From assembly GCF_015477775.1 (NCBI RefSeq), contig NZ_JADLQO010000022.1, positions 17,876 through 81,875 on the forward strand: a stretch of DNA of 64,000 nt, written 5' to 3'. Source of the DNA: Nocardia abscessus. Its GTDB lineage: Bacteria > Actinomycetota > Actinomycetes > Mycobacteriales > Mycobacteriaceae. Position 1 is the stretch's first letter. Each line of letters starts with the position of its first letter. Below are positions 1 through 8,059 of the stretch, in pieces. The position numbers were made by a program, and so were the translations under genes. The notes below the pieces were generated by a model, which made no database searches, was not told the DNA's origin, and saw nothing but the letters and a program-made list of their open reading frames with translations.

Positions 1-2
1 GG

Positions 3-1601
3 TCCCGGCACCGCGGCGGCGCGGTCGCGGCGCTGGAACGTGCCGCGGCGCTGAGCGACACTCCCGGCCGACGCGCGGATCGTCTGCTGCGCGCAGCCGA
101 ACTGGCCGTCGACTCGGGTCACCGCGTCACGGCCGAACGGCTGGTCGACGCCGCGCGTGCGCTCCCCCTCACAGCCGCGCAGGAGGCCACCGCGAAGTGG
201 CTGCTCAGCGGGTTCGAGGACGGGCTGCGCGAAAGCCCCTCGCGCATCGGCGAACTGGCCGCACTCGCGGCCTCCGTCGCCGCCGACGGGTATCCGGATC
301 CCGCGCTGCGGATCATGTGGGGTGCGGCCATGCGATGCTTCTGGTCCGAACCCGGGCCCGATATCCGGCGCGCGGTGCTCGCGGTCGCCGACACCTTTGA
401 CATTCCCGGCGGTGATCCTCGCAAGATCGCGATCGACTCGATCGTGGCCCCGTTCGAACGCGGTGAACAGGTCCTCGGCCACCTGCGTGCGCTGGCCGCG
501 ACCACGCTGCGCGATCCGGAGGTCGATCACTTTCTCAGCAGTGCGGCATTCCAGGTCGGCGCTTTCGACCTCGCCGCGTACTTCGCCGGCGCCGCCGCAC
601 CTGGGTTCCGTTCCGCCGGGCGGCTGGGGCTGCTCACCCGCGCACTCGCGATCCAAGCCTGGAGCCTGGCCCGGCTCGGCGACCTCGCCGCCGCCGCGGC
701 CATCGCGGCCGAGGCCGAGTCCTTCGCCCGGGAGACCGGGCAGCCCTTCATGCACGCGGCGGTGGTCGCCGTGCAGTCCGAAATCGCGGCTCTGCGTGGG
801 GATTATTCGCAGGCCGCAGCGCTCGCGGCGGCCGCCGAACGCACCGGACTCGCCGCCGGCGCGCGCCCCGTGCTGGCCACCGTGCAACTCGCCCGCGGGC
901 TCATCGCGCTCGGTGAGGGCCGATTCGACGACGCCTTCACCGATTTGGCCCGCCTGCACGATCCGCGCGACCCGTCGCATTCGCCGGCGCTGCGCGCGTA
1001 TTTCCTCACCGAACTCGCCGAGGCCGCGGTCCGAGCGGGGCAGACCGACGCCATGGCGGAACTCCTGCGCGAACTGGAACCGGTAGCGGCGTCCACGCCG
1101 TCGCCCGCCCTGCACATTGGAATGCGTTATGCCCGAGCGGTTCTCGCTGGCGAGTCGGCCGGGGAGTCGTTCTCCGTCGCGCTGGCGGCGGATCTCACCC
1201 GCTGGCCCGCCGAACGCGGCCGCCTGCATCTGGCCTATGGCGAGTGGCTGCGGCGGCAGCGGCGGGTTGTCGAGTCCCGCACCCATTTGCGCACGGCCCG
1301 AGAGACTTTCGATGCCCTCGGCTTCGCCGCGTGGAGTGAGCGGGCCCGCCTGGAACTGCGCAGCGCGGGCGAATCGAGCCCGAATCGCGACCCGGACGCC
1401 CGCGAGCGGCTCACCCCGCACGAGCTGAGCATCGCGCAACTGGCGGCACAGGGACTGACCAATCGGGAGATCGGGCAAAGGCTGTACCTGTCGCACCGGA
1501 CCGTCAGCACTCACCTGCACCGCATCTTCCCGAAGCTCGGAATCAGTTCACGCGGCGACCTCGCGGCGCTGCTGCCCACCTTGGACGAAACGACCGGTTG
1601 A
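3..1601 (+). CDS. LuxR-family transcriptional regulator, 5' end missing
   Basis: The reading frame is open from the left edge, so the true start lies outside the window. About 530 residues are visible. Nearly all of them form an alanine/leucine-rich helical repeat region of the TPR-like kind found in large ATP-binding LuxR (MalT/LAL-type) regulators. The last 60 residues are a clear GerE/LuxR helix-turn-helix (LTPHELSIAQLAAQGLTNRE, then an IGQRLYLS/HRTVSTHLHRIFPKLGI stretch). The usual N-terminal AAA/NB-ARC ATPase is presumably upstream of the window. It probably activates a nearby target after binding an unknown ligand; the hydrolase gene 85 bp downstream on the same strand is the natural candidate. 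The stop codon lies inside a perfect 22-bp palindrome. Confidence 0.85.
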   Translation, partial: SRHRGGAVAALERAAALSDTPGRRADRLLRAAELAVDSGHRVTAERLVDAARALPLTAAQEATAKWLLSGFEDGLRESPSRIGELAALAASVAADGYPDPALRIMWGAAMRCFWSEPGPDIRRAVLAVADTFDIPGGDPRKIAIDSIVAPFERGEQVLGHLRALAATTLRDPEVDHFLSSAAFQVGAFDLAAYFAGAAAPGFRSAGRLGLLTRALAIQAWSLARLGDLAAAAAIAAEAESFARETGQPFMHAAVVAVQSEIAALRGDYSQAAALAAAAERTGLAAGARPVLATVQLARGLIALGEGRFDDAFTDLARLHDPRDPSHSPALRAYFLTELAEAAVRAGQTDAMAELLRELEPVAASTPSPALHIGMRYARAVLAGESAGESFSVALAADLTRWPAERGRLHLAYGEWLRRQRRVVESRTHLRTARETFDALGFAAWSERARLELRSAGESSPNRDPDARERLTPHELSIAQLAAQGLTNREIGQRLYLSHRTVSTHLHRIFPKLGISSRGDLAALLPTLDETTG

Positions 1602-1612
1602 TCAACCGGTCG
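1591..1612. promoter_or_regulatory. Perfect 22-bp palindrome at the LuxR gene stop codon
   Basis: The sequence CGACCGGTTGA and its exact reverse complement abut, overlapping the TGA stop of the LuxR gene and ending 74 bp before the next ATG. It could be a terminator stem (9-bp stem, GATC loop, but no T-run) or a dimer-binding operator for the hydrolase gene. The odd-free symmetry and absence of a loop favour an operator, but this is inference. Confidence 0.45.
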
Positions 1613-1686
1613 CCCGCGACCGATGGACACCGATTACGTCATCCGACGCTCGCGGCGTCGCCGGCGCGCTGCCTAGCGTCGACGGC

Positions 1687-2727
1687 ATGAACATCAACCG
1701 ACGACGACTTTTCGGTGGAGCGCTCGCGGCGGGCGCCGCCAGCCTGTCCGCGGCTTCCCTCAGCGCCTGCTCCTCCACCGGGCCCGCGACCGCCACACCA
1801 GGTGCGGCCCTGCGGGCCGGATCGGGAGCCAACACCAGCCTCGAGCCCATCAAGAAGATCGACGCCGGTGTCCTCACTGTCGCCTACGCGGAATTCGGGC
1901 CCGCCACCGGGCAACCCGTGATCCTGCTGCACGGCTGGCCCTACGACGCCTACAGCTACGCCGATGTCGGCCCGCTGCTGGCCGCGGCCGGATACCGGGT
2001 GCTCGTCCCATTCCTACGCGGATACGGTGGGACCACCTTCCGGTCCGCGCAGACCGTCCGCAACGGGCAGCAATCGGCCATCGCGCGCGACATCATCGAC
2101 TTCATGGACGCCCTGCACATCGACGAGGCCGTGCTCGGCGGATTCGACTGGGGCGCACGCACGGTCGACATCATCGCCGCGTTGTGGCCGCAGCGGGTCA
2201 AGGCGATGGTCGCGGTGAGCGGATACATCATCACCCAGCAGGCGGCACAACAGCAGCCGCTGCCGCCCGAAGCCGAACTCGGCTGGTGGTACCAGTACTA
2301 CTTCGCCACCGAACGCGGCCGCCTCGGATATACCCGCAACCGACACGATTTCAACAAACTCATCTGGCGGCGCGCGTCACCGGCATGGAATTTCGACGAC
2401 GCCACCTACGACCGCAGCGCCACCGCCTTCGACAATCCCGACCATGTCGACATCGTCATCTCCAACTATCGGTGGCGACTGAGCCTGGCGCCCGGCGAAC
2501 CACAATACGACATCTACGAACAGCAACTCGCCGCCGGACCGGCAATCTCCGTGCCCGCCATCACAATCAGCAGCGACTTCGACGGCGCGGCCAAGGACGG
2601 AAAAACATACCGCGACAAGTTCATCGGGAAGTACGAACACCGCGTCCTGGACGGGATCGGGCACAACGTCCCGCAGGAAGCGCCGCATCCGTTCGCCCGG
2701 GCGATCATCGACGCCGACCACCTGTGA
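1687..2727 (+). CDS. Exported alpha/beta hydrolase, epoxide hydrolase/haloalkane dehalogenase type
   Basis: 346 residues. The N-terminus has twin arginines (NRRRLFGG), an Ala-rich hydrophobic stretch and a lipobox-like LSAC, so the protein looks like a Tat-exported lipoprotein anchored outside the membrane. The mature part is an alpha/beta hydrolase. HGWPYD gives the oxyanion hole. The nucleophile elbow reads GGFDWG, so the nucleophile is Asp rather than Ser, as in epoxide hydrolases and haloalkane dehalogenases. The C-terminal GIGHNVPQEAP carries the catalytic His. It lies just downstream of the LuxR gene and convergent with the aldehyde dehydrogenase. No good Shine-Dalgarno precedes the ATG. 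The substrate is unknown. Confidence 0.85.
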   Translation: MNINRRRLFGGALAAGAASLSAASLSACSSTGPATATPGAALRAGSGANTSLEPIKKIDAGVLTVAYAEFGPATGQPVILLHGWPYDAYSYADVGPLLAAAGYRVLVPFLRGYGGTTFRSAQTVRNGQQSAIARDIIDFMDALHIDEAVLGGFDWGARTVDIIAALWPQRVKAMVAVSGYIITQQAAQQQPLPPEAELGWWYQYYFATERGRLGYTRNRHDFNKLIWRRASPAWNFDDATYDRSATAFDNPDHVDIVISNYRWRLSLAPGEPQYDIYEQQLAAGPAISVPAITISSDFDGAAKDGKTYRDKFIGKYEHRVLDGIGHNVPQEAPHPFARAIIDADHL

Positions 2728-2847
2728 TGGTCGCGGAAACGACCGCTGCACAGCCGATATCCGGCGCCGGGGGGAAACACCGCCTTCGACTGGGCGGCTG
2801 GATTCCGTCGACTTCCTCGACGAGCACTCGACCACCCTATCAGCGTG

Positions 2848-4290
2848 TCAGACGGTGATTGTCTGGTATTCGGTGTACTGGCCCAAACCCACGGCACCGT
2901 ACTCGCGGCCGATCCCGCTGGCCTTGAATCCCCCGAAGGGACCGTCGAATCCGATCGGCGCACCGTTGATGGTGACCGTGCCGGTCCGGATTCGGCGGGC
3001 GACGGCCAGCGCCGCGGCTTCGTCCGCCGACCATACGCCACCGGAGAGCCCATACTCGGAGTCGTTGGCGATGCACACCGCATCGTCGATGTCGTCGTAA
3101 GCGAGGACGACCAGGACCGGGCCGAAGATCTCCTCACGCGCGATGCGCATGGTCGGCGTCACGTCGGCGAAAACCGTCGGCGTGACATAGAAGCCGTCTC
3201 CCAAACCGGGCGGAACCTGCGGTCCGCCGCAGACCAACCGCGCGCCTTCACCGATACCGACCTCGATGTAGTCGCGGACTCGCTGTCGCTGATCGCCACG
3301 AACCAATGGTCCGATGAAGGTTTCCGGGTCGCGCGGATCACCTACCGGCAACGATTCGACCAGCGCCGCCAGCGCCGCGACCACCTCCTCGTAGCGTGAA
3401 CGCGGGGCGAGGATCCGCGTTTGGGCAATGCAGGACTCGCCGTTGTTCAATAACGAACCGAACTTCAGGCCGTTCATCACCGCGGTCAGGTCGGCATCGG
3501 GCAGGATCACGGCCGCGGATTTGCCGCCCAGTTCGAGACTCACCCGTTTGAGCTGCGCGCCTGCGATGGATGCGATCCGGCGCCCGGCCCCGGTCGAACC
3601 GGTGAAGGCGATCTTGTCCACCCGCGGATGCGAGATCAGATACTCACTCGTTTCCCGATCCGCGGGCAGCACGCTGATCACGCCTTCCGGCAGCCCGATC
3701 CGATCCACCAGTTCGGCCAGCAGACCCATGCTCAGCGAATTCTCCGGAGACACCTTCAGCACCACAGAATTTCCGGTGAGCAAGGCGGGGAGGATCTTCG
3801 ACGTCGCGGAGGAGAAGGGCGAATTCCACGGGATCACCGCCGCCACCACCCCGACCGGTTCGCGCCGCACCACGTTGCGGACGCGCCCATCCGGGTCTGA
3901 GGGGGTGAGCACGCGCTCCCAGTCGAAATGCTCCGCGGCCGTGAGGTAGGCATTCGCCAGCCGCGTCAGACCATCCTGACCCGCCTTGGTGAACCACGCG
4001 GCGGAACCGTTTTCGGCGGTGATGAGCTCGGCGATCCGATCCGCCTCTGCCTCGCGCAGCGTATTGAACCGTCGCAGCGATGCGATTCGCTCAGCAGGCG
4101 GGATGTCGCGCCACACGCGGCTTTCAAAGGCCCTGTGCGCCACCGCCACCGCACGGTCGACATCGACGGGTTGTGCCTGCGCCGCCCGGCCGATGGCCGA
4201 TTGATCGTGCGGAGAGAGGATTTCCAGTAGGGCCGGTTCGCTGGGTTCGGTCCACGAACCGCCGACGTAGAGCCGGTCGTAGGTGATCAT
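2848..4290 (-). CDS. Aldehyde dehydrogenase (NAD(P)+-dependent)
   Basis: 480 residues, full length for the ALDH superfamily, which oxidises aldehydes to acids. Visible motifs are PWNSPF in the cofactor-binding region, FTGSTGAGRRIA, LELGGKSAAVILPDAD with the general-base Glu, NNGESCIAQTR with the catalytic Cys, and EEIFGPVL followed by PFGGFKASGIGREYG near the C-terminus. The ATG is preceded by AGGAGAG. It is the last gene of a leftward run of five (hydrolase, VOC, flavoprotein, SDR, ALDH). SDR plus ALDH suggests stepwise oxidation of an alcohol to an acid in a detoxification or catabolic route. Confidence 0.93.
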   Translation of the reverse strand: MITYDRLYVGGSWTEPSEPALLEILSPHDQSAIGRAAQAQPVDVDRAVAVAHRAFESRVWRDIPPAERIASLRRFNTLREAEADRIAELITAENGSAAWFTKAGQDGLTRLANAYLTAAEHFDWERVLTPSDPDGRVRNVVRREPVGVVAAVIPWNSPFSSATSKILPALLTGNSVVLKVSPENSLSMGLLAELVDRIGLPEGVISVLPADRETSEYLISHPRVDKIAFTGSTGAGRRIASIAGAQLKRVSLELGGKSAAVILPDADLTAVMNGLKFGSLLNNGESCIAQTRILAPRSRYEEVVAALAALVESLPVGDPRDPETFIGPLVRGDQRQRVRDYIEVGIGEGARLVCGGPQVPPGLGDGFYVTPTVFADVTPTMRIAREEIFGPVLVVLAYDDIDDAVCIANDSEYGLSGGVWSADEAAALAVARRIRTGTVTINGAPIGFDGPFGGFKASGIGREYGAVGLGQYTEYQTITV

Positions 4291-4397
4291 TTGGTTTTCT
4301 CTCCTGTGGTAATCGAATTCTGGTGATCGCGACCAGGTCCATCAGCCTGACCGCGTGATGCCGCTGCGCTCGACGTGTCAGGTTCCGCAGGGCCCGG

Positions 4398-5171
4398 TTA
4401 CACCGCTGCGGCGCGGGAGACCGCGACACCTGTGCGCCCGCCGTCGACGTCGAGGACGATCCCATGAACGAAAGCCGCAGCATCGGAGGCGAGAAAGACC
4501 GCTGCGGCGGCGATCTCGTCGGGGTGACCGACGCGGTCGGCGGGCGTGCCGTGCATCATCGCTTCGACCGCGGCGGTATGTCCCGAATCGACCTCTGGAT
4601 CGAGGGTGACGCCGGGCGAAATCGCGTTGACCCGCACCCCGGACCCCGCGAATTCCGCGGACCAGGCCCGCGTCAATGTCTCCATGGCACCTTTGGTCGA
4701 GGCGTACAGCCCGCCGACGGGCAGGCCGAGCCGGGCGACCCATGATCCGAGATTGATGATGCCACCGCCGGCCCGCATCCTCGGTATGACGGCTTGGGTG
4801 AGGAAGAACGGCGCTTTGACGTTCACCGCGTACACGCGGTCGAACACTTCCTCGTCAACGGTTTCGGTGGTGGACGGCGGGTAGATGCCCGCGTTGTTGA
4901 CGAGAATATCGAGGCGCCCACCCAGTCGGGCAGTCGCCGCGTCGGCGAGGGCGCGCGAGGCTGCCGCAGTGCCGTCGAGATCAGCGGGTACGAAGTCCGC
5001 TCGGCCGCCGTCCGCTCGAATCTCCTCGAGCACCGCCGCGCCGCGCATTTCATTACGACCCGAGACGATCACGTGTGCACCGGCCGCCGCATACGCGAGG
5101 GCGATCGCCCGGCCGATATTGCTGGTGGAACCGGTCACGAGTGCCGTCTTGCCGGTGAGCTGTCCTGTCAC
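4398..5171 (-). CDS. Short-chain dehydrogenase/reductase (SDR)
   Basis: 257 residues, classical SDR length. The Rossmann motif TGSTSNIGRA is near the N-terminus, NNAG follows around residue 90, and the active-site YASTKG is around residue 155; NAISPG follows it. The start is GTG, with GGATGG upstream. It lies 39 bp after the flavoprotein gene and 107 bp before the ALDH gene on the same strand, so it is probably cotranscribed. Expected role is NAD(P)-dependent oxidation or reduction of an alcohol/ketone; the substrate cannot be read from sequence. Confidence 0.92.
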   Translation of the reverse strand: MTGQLTGKTALVTGSTSNIGRAIALAYAAAGAHVIVSGRNEMRGAAVLEEIRADGGRADFVPADLDGTAAASRALADAATARLGGRLDILVNNAGIYPPSTTETVDEEVFDRVYAVNVKAPFFLTQAVIPRMRAGGGIINLGSWVARLGLPVGGLYASTKGAMETLTRAWSAEFAGSGVRVNAISPGVTLDPEVDSGHTAAVEAMMHGTPADRVGHPDEIAAAAVFLASDAAAFVHGIVLDVDGGRTGVAVSRAAAV

Positions 5172-5210
5172 GGAGAACCATCCATTTCGATCGTGGTGGG
5201 TAGGTGATCA

Positions 5211-6680
5211 TCAGCTGTACGAGTCCGGCGAATTCTGTCGGTCGCGATAGGTTTCCAGCAGCCGTAACCAGATTTCGCTGATGGTGGGGAACGGCGGAAC
5301 GGCATGCCAGAGTCGGTCGAGAGGGACCTCGCCGGTGATGGCGATGGTGGCCGAGTGCAGCAGTTCGGCGACGCCCGGCCCGGCGAAGGTGGCGCCGATG
5401 ATCACCCGGCGGTCCGGGTCGATCAGGACCCGGGCCCGTCCTCGATAGCCGGGATCGTGTTGGATCGCGCCCGCGACCCGGCCGATGTCGTAATCGACCA
5501 CATCCACGGCCCGCCCGGCGCGGGCGGCGTCCTCGGTGGTGAGGCCGACCGCCGCGATCTCCGGATCGGTGAACACGACCTGCGGCACCGCCTCGAGATC
5601 GGCGGTTCCGGCGTGCGGGCCCCACCGCTCGGTGTCCAACGTCAGCCCGCGCGCCCGGGCGGCGATGACGCCTCCGGCAATGCGGGCCTGGTATTTGCCC
5701 TGATGGGTGAGCAGCGCACGGTGATTGACGTCGCCGACCGCGTACAGCCACTCGCCGTCGACCGCAGTCACGGTGAAACTGTCGTCGGTGGTGAGCCACT
5801 GGCCGGGTGTCAGTCCGATGGTCTCGAGGCCGAGGTTCTCGGTGCGTGGCGTGCGTCCGATCGCCAGCAGCAGTTCGTCGGCGACCAGCCGAGTGCCGTC
5901 TCCGAGGCTGAGATGGATGCCGTCGTCGGGTCCGCCCGCGCGTTCCGCCGCGGTGATAGTCGTGCCCAAGCACAGCTGGACACCGGCCTCCCGGAGCCGC
6001 TCGGCGACCAGGTCCGAGGCGAAAGCCTCCACGCGGCCCAACAGCCGGGATTCGCGGGCGATGAGCGTGACCTGCGCACCCAGCGCCTGCCAGGCGGTGG
6101 CCATTTCGACAGCGACCACACCCGCACCGAGAATCGCGAGCCGATCGCACACATCCGGGGCGCTGGTGGCTTCGCGACTTGTCCACGGCCGCACCGCGTC
6201 CAGGCCCGGCAGCGGCGGCAAGGCCGCGGATGTTCCGGTGCACAGCGCCACCGCGTGCCGGGCGCCGAGCCGCACGATGCCGCCCTCGGGAGTGTGGACC
6301 GCCACCTGCCGGGGTCCGTCGAGCCTTCCGTGGCCACGAATGAGTTCGACCCGCACGGAGTCAAGCCAGTCGACCTGGTCCCGGTCGTTCCAATCGGCCG
6401 CCATGCGATCGCGGTGTTTCAACACCGCGGGCGCCTCGAGTCGTCCGGTGACCGCGCCGCCGATGCCGGGGAAGCGTGCGGCCTCGCGGTAGAGCAGGAC
6501 GGGGCGCAGCAGAGCCTTGCTGGGTTCGCAAGCCCAGTACGAACATTCGCCGCCGACCAGTTCGGATTCGACGATCACGGTGCTCAACCCGGCGGCACGG
6601 GTCCGGTCGGCGACATTCTCACCGACCGGCCCGGCACCGATGATCACGACATCGTAGATGCGAATTGCCTTGTCGGACAC
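5211..6680 (-). CDS. FAD-dependent pyridine nucleotide-disulfide oxidoreductase (MerA/Lpd-like)
   Basis: 489 residues from a GTG start with GGAGGT six bases upstream; a longer upstream frame would overlap the VOC gene and is rejected. FAD-binding GAGPVGENVADR is at the N-terminus. The redox disulfide is CSYWAC, spaced CxxxxC as in lipoamide dehydrogenase and mercuric reductase. An NAD-binding ILGAGVVAVEMA follows in the middle, then AIGRTPR and the second FAD motif YAVGDVN. In the dimerisation domain the usual HPT is FPT (PFPTISE), so the canonical catalytic His is replaced by Phe. It is therefore unlikely to be a true lipoamide dehydrogenase; a mycothiol- or quinone-type reductase is possible. 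Confidence 0.88.
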   Translation of the reverse strand: MSDKAIRIYDVVIIGAGPVGENVADRTRAAGLSTVIVESELVGGECSYWACEPSKALLRPVLLYREAARFPGIGGAVTGRLEAPAVLKHRDRMAADWNDRDQVDWLDSVRVELIRGHGRLDGPRQVAVHTPEGGIVRLGARHAVALCTGTSAALPPLPGLDAVRPWTSREATSAPDVCDRLAILGAGVVAVEMATAWQALGAQVTLIARESRLLGRVEAFASDLVAERLREAGVQLCLGTTITAAERAGGPDDGIHLSLGDGTRLVADELLLAIGRTPRTENLGLETIGLTPGQWLTTDDSFTVTAVDGEWLYAVGDVNHRALLTHQGKYQARIAGGVIAARARGLTLDTERWGPHAGTADLEAVPQVVFTDPEIAAVGLTTEDAARAGRAVDVVDYDIGRVAGAIQHDPGYRGRARVLIDPDRRVIIGATFAGPGVAELLHSATIAITGEVPLDRLWHAVPPFPTISEIWLRLLETYRDRQNSPDSYS

Positions 6681-6702
6681 GAGTTCACCTCCAACTCTTG
6701 AA

Positions 6703-7149
6703 TCAGCGGCCGGGGGCGCGCTGGGTGACTTCCTGTAGGAACCAGCCGTTGCCGTCGGGATCGGTGAACGCGGCGAACGAACGGTAGCTGCGTCGCTGCG
6801 GATCCGCCCCGGCAACGCGGCTCTGGGTTCCGGCGTGGTGGAAGACACCGGTGGCATCGCGGAACGGTCCATCGACCGCGATGCCGCGCTCGGTCAGCTC
6901 CGCGACGGTCTTCTCGATATCGGTGACGATCACGTGCAGGCCCTGCAGGGATCCCGGCGCGGCCCCGGTGACGCCGCTGCCGAAGATGATCGAGCACTCC
7001 GAGCCGGGCGGGGTGACCTGCACGACGCGGTAGCCGTCGTCGACCGGGAAATCGGCGTCGAGACGGAATCCGAGGCGCTCGGTGTAGAACGCCTTGGCGC
7101 GGTCTACGTCGGCCACGGGCAGGACGACGACTTCCAATTTCAGATCCAT
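6703..7149 (-). CDS. VOC (glyoxalase/bleomycin resistance/dioxygenase) family protein
   Basis: 148 residues forming one glyoxalase-like domain. It begins with LEVVVLPVADVDRAKAFYTERLGF, a typical first beta-alpha-beta unit (quoted here in pieces: VVVLPVADVDRAK, FYTERLGF). It ends in FTDPDGNGWFLQEV, the metal-site strand common to the family. VOC proteins bind a divalent metal and act on or sequester small electrophiles. It lies between the hydrolase remnant (33 bp upstream) and the flavoprotein gene (22 bp downstream) in the same leftward operon. The reaction is unknown. Confidence 0.88.
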   Translation of the reverse strand: MDLKLEVVVLPVADVDRAKAFYTERLGFRLDADFPVDDGYRVVQVTPPGSECSIIFGSGVTGAAPGSLQGLHVIVTDIEKTVAELTERGIAVDGPFRDATGVFHHAGTQSRVAGADPQRRSYRSFAAFTDPDGNGWFLQEVTQRAPGR

Positions 7150-7182
7150 GATTCGTGTTTCCTCGAAGGTCTTTTCGCGTGG

Positions 7183-7776
7183 TCAGTGAGCGGAGTCGCG
7201 GGCCGTCCGCTCGATCACCTCGGCCACCCGATCGGGATGTGAGACGGCGACCGAATGCGATGCGGCGATCTCGGTGACCTGTGCGTGCGCCCGCTCGGCC
7301 ATGAACCGCTGAGCGGCGACCGGGATATTGAGGTCCTGGGTCGTGATCACGTCCCAGCTGGGCTTGTCCGTCCACGCGGAGACAATGGCCTTCTCCTCCA
7401 GCGCCGCCTGGGCGATCGGGCGCTGCGCGGCGGCCGCCAGGGCGGCACGGTCGGCCGGCACGTCGGCGGCGAACTGCTCGTGGAACGAGGCCTGCTGGAT
7501 GTACAGATCGGTGCCGGCGCTGCCGTCGGTGCCGGTGAACGCGACCGGGTCGAGCGTGCCGGGCAGAGTGGAGCCCGGGAACTTGTTGGTCGACCCATCC
7601 GCGAACGCACCGTGGACCAGGACGACGGTCGGCTTCGGCGCGTCCTCGGTCGGCCCGGCGTGGGTGGTAGTGCTCGCGGTGCACGCGACGGCGAGGCTGC
7701 CAGCGGCCACCGCAGCTGTGACCGCCGCGGTCATCCGGGCAAACCGCCGCATACGGGGGCGTCGGATATCGGCCAT
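7183..7776 (-). pseudogene. Exported alpha/beta hydrolase that lost its nucleophile region by in-frame deletion
   Basis: 197 residues read without a stop from an ATG with GGAAAGGA upstream. The N-terminus has MRRF, a hydrophobic stretch and AVAC, a likely Tat/lipoprotein signal. VVLVHGAFADGS is the start of an alpha/beta hydrolase fold. Family members then continue for roughly 90 residues, including a GHSYGG-type elbow, before reaching NKFPGSTL. Here ADGST is followed at once by NKFPGSTL, so the serine elbow is absent. The C-terminal ASHSVAVSHPDRVAEVI with the catalytic His remains. The frame is preserved, so a stable protein may be made, but the hydrolase should be inactive. The deletion is inferred from family knowledge, not from an alignment. 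Confidence 0.7.
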
Positions 7777-8059
7777 GTCGGCGTCCTTTCCAAAAATGTG
7801 AGGCAGGTGGTGCGGATTCCACTGTGGGTCCCGCGGCCCCGCCGCCACATCTGTCAAGTGACGCCGACCATGACGTAGTCACCCTGGTACCCGACCACTC
7901 CTGACGCGCATCGCTTCGTGCGAACATCCCCCGCCCTGCAGGAAAGGTGTTCGAGCAGCGCTCGGACACGCATAGTCCTTCAACTGCTCTTACCTGCAGC
8001 GGTGGATGCCAACGGCGCGGTTTCACGAGTTAGCGGCGGTGAGGTGGTTCACTGTCCTC
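7777..8059. other. Divergent intergenic region between hydrolase remnant and Mur ligase
   Basis: About 280 bp with promoters expected for both flanking genes. No tRNA, clear hairpin or convincing operator was seen. Confidence 0.4.

Noticed and set aside
5053..6243. Long arginine-rich open frame (396 residues) on the minus strand
   Set aside because: It lies inside the flavoprotein gene in another frame and has the Arg/Gly/His-rich composition of a GC-rich shadow frame, with no start signal or motif.
6644..8026. 460-residue minus-strand open frame across the VOC and hydrolase genes
   Set aside because: Arg-rich shadow frame; the real genes lie in another frame with ribosome binding sites and family motifs.
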